Notes under the pieces: model-generated | Databases searched by the model: none | What the model saw: only the letters and a program-made list of their open reading frames with translations | What the model was told of the DNA's origin: nothing | Program-made: the position numbers and the translations under genes | Shown here: piece by piece, positions 5,424-8,145 of the stretch | Numbering within the stretch: the first letter of the stretch is position 1 | Layout: each line of letters opens with the position of its first letter | NCBI GenBank assembly: GCA_036824265.1 | Contig: DAITAL010000054.1 | Coordinates: 1 to 8,145, forward strand | Direction: 5' to 3' | Origin: JAAYZB01 sp937958685 | Lineage (GTDB): Bacteria > Bacillota_I > Bacilli_A > Izemoplasmatales > Hujiaoplasmataceae | DNA length: 8,145 nt

Positions 5424-7274
5424 TCAAGCTTTTGTCTTGGCTTTGAGATGGAAGAGCAGCATCTGGAGATCGGCGGGATTCACGCCGCTGATCCTTGAGG
5501 CCTGGCCCAGTGTCTCCGGTCTGATCGCCGTCAGTTTGGCCCTGGCCTCGATCGCGAGATTGGCGACTTTGGCATAGTCGATATCGGGGGGGATCGCGAT
5601 TGCTTCTTCCTTTTGGAAGCGCTCGGTGTCGCGGAGCGCTTTTTTGATGTATCCAGCGTATTTGGCTTCGATCTCGATCTGCTCGTAGATCGCCGCCTCA
5701 TAGGGAAACTGCCCGGGAAACTCGGCAACGAGGCTCGCCGAATCGATATCGGATCGCTTCAAAAGTTCCAGCCAGGAGCTGTTGGCGGTGATTTGGTGGA
5801 GTCTTTGCAGTTTGACAAGCTCCGTAGCGGTTGTGAAGGTGTTCTTGAGTCTGGCGGTTTCGGTGTCGATCAATTCGCGCTTGGCGGCGAACTTCTCATG
5901 GCGACCCGAAGATATGAGTCCGAGTTGATAACCATGGTCGGTGAGCCGCAGATCGGCGTTGTCGCCTCTGAGGAGCAGCCGAAACTCCGCCCGGGAGGTG
6001 AGCATCCGGTAGGGTTCCCTGGTGCCTTTGGTCACGAGGTCGTCGATCAGCACGCCGATGTAGGCCTCATCCCTTCTCAAGACGAAGGGCGCAAGCCCAT
6101 CAAGTTTACAGTGGACGTTGATGCCGGCCATCAGGCCTTGGGCGGCGGCTTCCTCGTAGCCGCTGGTGCCGTTGACTTGGCCGGCAAAGAAAAGGTTTGT
6201 AATCTGTTTGGACTCGAGGCTCGGCCTCAGGGTCGTGGCGTCGATCGCATCATATTCGATCGCGTAGGCGTATTTCGCAATGACAGCTGTCTCCAATCCG
6301 GGAAGCGAATGGACCATCTCTTCCTGGATCGCATGGGGCATCGACGTCGAGAAGCCCTGAAGATAGACCTCGTCGAGAGCGGCGCTTTCCGGTTCGATGA
6401 ACAGTTGGTGCCTGGGCTTGTCCGCGAAGCGCACCAGCTTATCCTCGATCGAGGGGCAATATCTTGGGCCCACGCCCTCCACCAGGCCGCCGTACAGGGC
6501 GGATTTCTTGAGATTGTCCAAGATGACTTTGTGGGTTTTCTGGTTGGTATGGATCAGGTAACAAGGCCATTCCGCGGGCAGAATGCGCAAATGTTCCATT
6601 TCATGGCTGAAATGGTGGATGAAGCCGTCTCCGGGAGACAGTTCCATTTGGGAAAAATCGATGCTATCTCGTTTGATGCGGGGCGGAGTGCCCGTTTTCA
6701 AGCGGAAAGTCCGGATTCCGTGAGCGCGCAGGTCGGCGCTCAACCCCAGCGAGGGGCGTTGCTTGTCGGGCCCCGAGAGGGTCTTGGTGTTGCCAATCAG
6801 GACCGCGCCTTCCATGAAGGTGCCGGTGGTGATGACCACGGCCTTGGCCATGATCTCGCTACCGTCCTCCATTTTGACGCCCTTGACGGTCTCATCATCG
6901 ATGACGAGGGTTCTGACATAGCCTTCCAGCAATTCCAGGTTGGCCTGTTCTTTGAGAACCTTCAACATCATTTCCGGATACAGCAGTTTGTCGGATTGGA
7001 CCCGAAGCGCCCGTACGGCCGGGCCTTTGGACTTGTTCAGCATCTTCATCTGCAAACAGGTCCGATCGGCATTCTTGCCCATCTCGCCGCCCAGGGCGTC
7101 GATCTCCCTGACAAGCGTGGCCTTGGCCGGACCGCCGATCGAGGGATTGCAGGGCATCCAGGCGACCATGCGCAAATTCCCTGTGATGAGCAGGGTTTTG
7201 CGCTTTAGTCTGGCAAGCGCCAGTGCGGCTTCCACGCCGGCGTGGCCGCCGCCGACAACGATGGCGTCATACAT
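5424..7274 (-). CDS. mnmG: tRNA uridine-5-carboxymethylaminomethyl modification enzyme MnmG (GidA)
   Basis: With MnmE, this FAD enzyme installs the cmnm5 (or nm5) group at wobble uridine 34 of several tRNAs, using methylene-THF, NADH and glycine or ammonium. The 616 residues are a normal family length. Seen in order: the FAD-binding VVGGGHAGVEAA (6-17); CNPSIGGPAK (42-51) and LVREIDALGGEMG (54-66); GPAVRALRVQSDK (84-96); RLKTGTPPRI (191-200); the conserved cysteine in GPRYCPSIEDK (269-279, C273); LFFAGQVNGTSGYEEAAAQG (361-380); and the helical C-terminus ending ISGVNPADLQMLLFHLKAK. The ATG at 7274 places GGGHAG at the usual distance. No good Shine-Dalgarno precedes it, and with only 20 bases after the phosphatase stop, coupling is likely. 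mnmE, its usual upstream neighbour, is not here. Confidence 0.98.
   Translation of the reverse strand: MYDAIVVGGGHAGVEAALALARLKRKTLLITGNLRMVAWMPCNPSIGGPAKATLVREIDALGGEMGKNADRTCLQMKMLNKSKGPAVRALRVQSDKLLYPEMMLKVLKEQANLELLEGYVRTLVIDDETVKGVKMEDGSEIMAKAVVITTGTFMEGAVLIGNTKTLSGPDKQRPSLGLSADLRAHGIRTFRLKTGTPPRIKRDSIDFSQMELSPGDGFIHHFSHEMEHLRILPAEWPCYLIHTNQKTHKVILDNLKKSALYGGLVEGVGPRYCPSIEDKLVRFADKPRHQLFIEPESAALDEVYLQGFSTSMPHAIQEEMVHSLPGLETAVIAKYAYAIEYDAIDATTLRPSLESKQITNLFFAGQVNGTSGYEEAAAQGLMAGINVHCKLDGLAPFVLRRDEAYIGVLIDDLVTKGTREPYRMLTSRAEFRLLLRGDNADLRLTDHGYQLGLISSGRHEKFAAKRELIDTETARLKNTFTTATELVKLQRLHQITANSSWLELLKRSDIDSASLVAEFPGQFPYEAAIYEQIEIEAKYAGYIKKALRDTERFQKEEAIAIPPDIDYAKVANLAIEARAKLTAIRPETLGQASRISGVNPADLQMLLFHLKAKTKA
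6596..6615. repeat. Perfect 8-bp inverted repeat with 4-base centre inside mnmG
   Basis: CCATTTCA-TGGC-TGAAATGG is a perfect inverted repeat in the mnmG coding sequence, covering codons for HFSHEME (about residues 221-227). It has the general TTTCA…TGAAA shape of ParB/Noc-type operators but not the parS core CACGTG. It may be coincidence of codon choice. Confidence 0.5.
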
Positions 7275-7294
7275 GGAGAATCACATTCTTTCGC

Positions 7295-8056
7295 TTAGAT
7301 GAGCCGGAAGTGTTTGAGGGCGTTGACGACGCCGTCCTCGGCGACGTCGGTGGTGACATGGACGGCCGCTTCCTTGACTTCGGGAAAGGCGTTGCCCATC
7401 GCGATGCTGTTTTTCACGGCTTTGAGCATCCCGATGTCGTTGTAACCGTCGCCGATCGCGTAGATTTCGGCTTCGGGATAGTCCAGGTGTTCGATCAGGA
7501 AGACGATGCCGTCGCCTTTTAAGCTGTTTTTCATGTTCACGTCATAACCAAACCGGTTGGAACGGCTGAATTCGAGCATGGGCATCTGTTTTTCAAGGAG
7601 TTTGACGATCCTGTCGTCGAAGATGACGAAAGCCAGGACGTCGTCGCGTCTTGCAACGACATGATCGGTGGCGGGTCGGGTGATACTATAGGTATCCGCG
7701 AAGTCATCGACGCGTTCGGTATCCTTCCGGTAGGCGAGATAGGTGTCTTTCTTCTCAACGACGATATCGAACTTGTATTCGTCAGCCAATGCCAAAAGTC
7801 TGTTGGTGATCGCTTCCGGGATATAGTTCTCGCGGATCACGCTGTTCCGGTAGATGATGTAGTTGCCGTTCGCGGCCACGACGGAATCGATTCCCAAGGT
7901 TTCGGGATAGTCATAGAGGAAGACGGGGATCCTGCCGGTTGCGATCACGGGGATGTGGCCGTTGGCTTTGAGCGCGGCGATCGCTTTCTTGACGCCGGGA
8001 ACGATTTTCCCGCCGTCAAGCAGGGTGCCGTCAAGATCCATGAAGATGAGTGCCAT
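7295..8056 (-). CDS. Cof-type HAD-superfamily phosphatase
   Basis: A 253-residue cytoplasmic phosphatase of the HAD superfamily, Cof/IIB (C2-cap) type. Members dephosphorylate sugar phosphates, FMN, PLP or similar small molecules with Mg2+; the substrate here cannot be assigned. All four HAD motifs are visible: FMDLDGTLL (5-13) with nucleophile D7 and acid D9; VIATGR (37-42) with T40; K180 in NSLKGDGI; and IGDGYNDIGML (201-211) with D203 and D207. The cap lies about 80-175. The start at 8056 is chosen because the HAD core begins there and AAGGAG lies 8 bases upstream. An in-frame ATG at 8140 would lie inside the SRP RNA gene and adds nothing family-like. It is followed by mnmG after 20 bases, so the two are probably one transcript. 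Confidence 0.93.
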   Translation of the reverse strand: MALIFMDLDGTLLDGGKIVPGVKKAIAALKANGHIPVIATGRIPVFLYDYPETLGIDSVVAANGNYIIYRNSVIRENYIPEAITNRLLALADEYKFDIVVEKKDTYLAYRKDTERVDDFADTYSITRPATDHVVARRDDVLAFVIFDDRIVKLLEKQMPMLEFSRSNRFGYDVNMKNSLKGDGIVFLIEHLDYPEAEIYAIGDGYNDIGMLKAVKNSIAMGNAFPEVKEAAVHVTTDVAEDGVVNALKHFRLI

Positions 8057-8064
8057 ATCAATCG

Positions 8065-8070
8065 CTCCTT
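8065..8070 (-). promoter_or_regulatory. Ribosome binding site setting the HAD phosphatase start
   Basis: AAGGAG on the minus strand lies 8 bases before the ATG at 8056. It selects this start over the in-frame ATG at 8140, which sits inside the structured RNA gene. Confidence 0.8.
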
Positions 8071-8075
8071 GTTTT

Positions 8076-8090
8076 AAAAAGAATCTCCCA
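8076..8090 (-). terminator. 3' end of SRP RNA with T-tract
   Basis: The minus strand reads TGGGAGATTC and then TTTTT (8080-8076). In SRP RNAs the 3' arm pairs with the 5' arm, so the closing stem plus T-tract can act as an intrinsic terminator. The partner arm lies outside the window, so the stem cannot be verified. No separate promoter is obvious in the 20 bases between here and the phosphatase ATG, so readthrough may supply that gene. Confidence 0.45.
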
Positions 8091-8145
8091 CAAGGCATCC
8101 CCGCCCACATAGATACCTTACTTAAGGCTGCTTCCGTCAAGACCT
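8081..8145 (-). ncRNA. ffs: Signal recognition particle RNA (4.5S/scRNA type), 3' part
   Basis: The minus strand begins at the window edge with AGGTCTTGACGGAAGCAGCC, the nearly invariant SRP helix 8 that binds the Ffh M domain. The strand GGTCT (8144-8140), a UGAC tetraloop of the URRC type (8139-8136) and GGAAGCAGCC (8135-8126) give the asymmetric loop typical of SRP RNA. It continues TTAAG… and ends near 8081 before a T-tract. Together with Ffh and FtsY this RNA targets membrane proteins cotranslationally. The 5' half is outside the window, so I cannot tell a short 4.5S form from a long Bacillus form with an Alu domain. Confidence 0.92.

Noticed and set aside
613..5426. Mollicute code with UGA as tryptophan
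   Set aside because: Several well matched genes end in TGA at the expected length, and tryptophans are encoded by TGG, so the standard bacterial code applies.
5613..7208. 531-codon open frame on the plus strand
   Set aside because: It is fully antisense to mnmG, whose protein matches its family end to end. The antisense translation has no recognisable motifs, and long antisense frames arise from the codon bias of this DNA.
8057..8140. Extended start of the HAD phosphatase at 8140
   Set aside because: It would translate the SRP RNA gene and its T-tract. The HAD core and an AAGGAG site both support 8056.

Overview
This window looks like an origin-proximal segment of a chromosome from a Gram-positive, Bacillota-type bacterium. 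All recognisable genes are on the minus strand. The evidence for this placement is the run mnmG–rsmG–(two membrane proteins)–parA–parB–DUF951, which is the conserved block next to the replication origin in Bacilli and their relatives, together with an SRP RNA whose apical loop reads UGAC and Shine-Dalgarno sequences of the AGGAGG type. Base composition is moderate to fairly GC-rich by eye. ParB, DUF951, MnmG and the first membrane protein all end in TGA, so UGA is a stop here and the Mycoplasma-type code does not apply. I cannot name a genus; a member of Bacilli near the Erysipelotrichia/Mollicutes side is a guess only.

Layout in the direction of transcription (high to low coordinates). The window opens with the 3' part of the SRP RNA gene ffs (to about 8081), ending in a T-tract. 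A Cof-type HAD phosphatase follows, then 20 bases later mnmG, a tRNA wobble-uridine modification enzyme. An 82-base gap holds a possible weak terminator and a possible promoter. After it comes a tightly packed run: rsmG (16S rRNA m7G methyltransferase), two related six-TM membrane proteins that overlap by ATGA, parA and parB (8-base overlap), a DUF951 zinc-ribbon-like protein 1 base after parB, and a MazG-like nucleotide pyrophosphohydrolase overlapping DUF951 by 29 bases. A tRNA-Ile(GAT) gene with its own strong sigma-A-like promoter closes the window and runs off its left edge.

How the genes fit together: MnmG and RsmG act on translation components. ParA and ParB form the chromosome segregation system, with ParB a CTP-dependent DNA clamp and ParA its ATPase partner. 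The two membrane proteins sit between rsmG and parA, where Bacillus carries noc, and are the least explained part of the window. They share architecture and sequence motifs. Their soluble C-terminal halves resemble an HD-GYP/HD phosphodiesterase fold that has lost its catalytic residues. They are the best candidate here for an undescribed system, possibly a membrane sensor or anchor pair connected with ParAB. ParA also lacks one of the two DNA-binding arginines known from Bacillus Soj. No stretch longer than 300 bases is without a gene, and I see no mobile element, CRISPR array or intact parS site.
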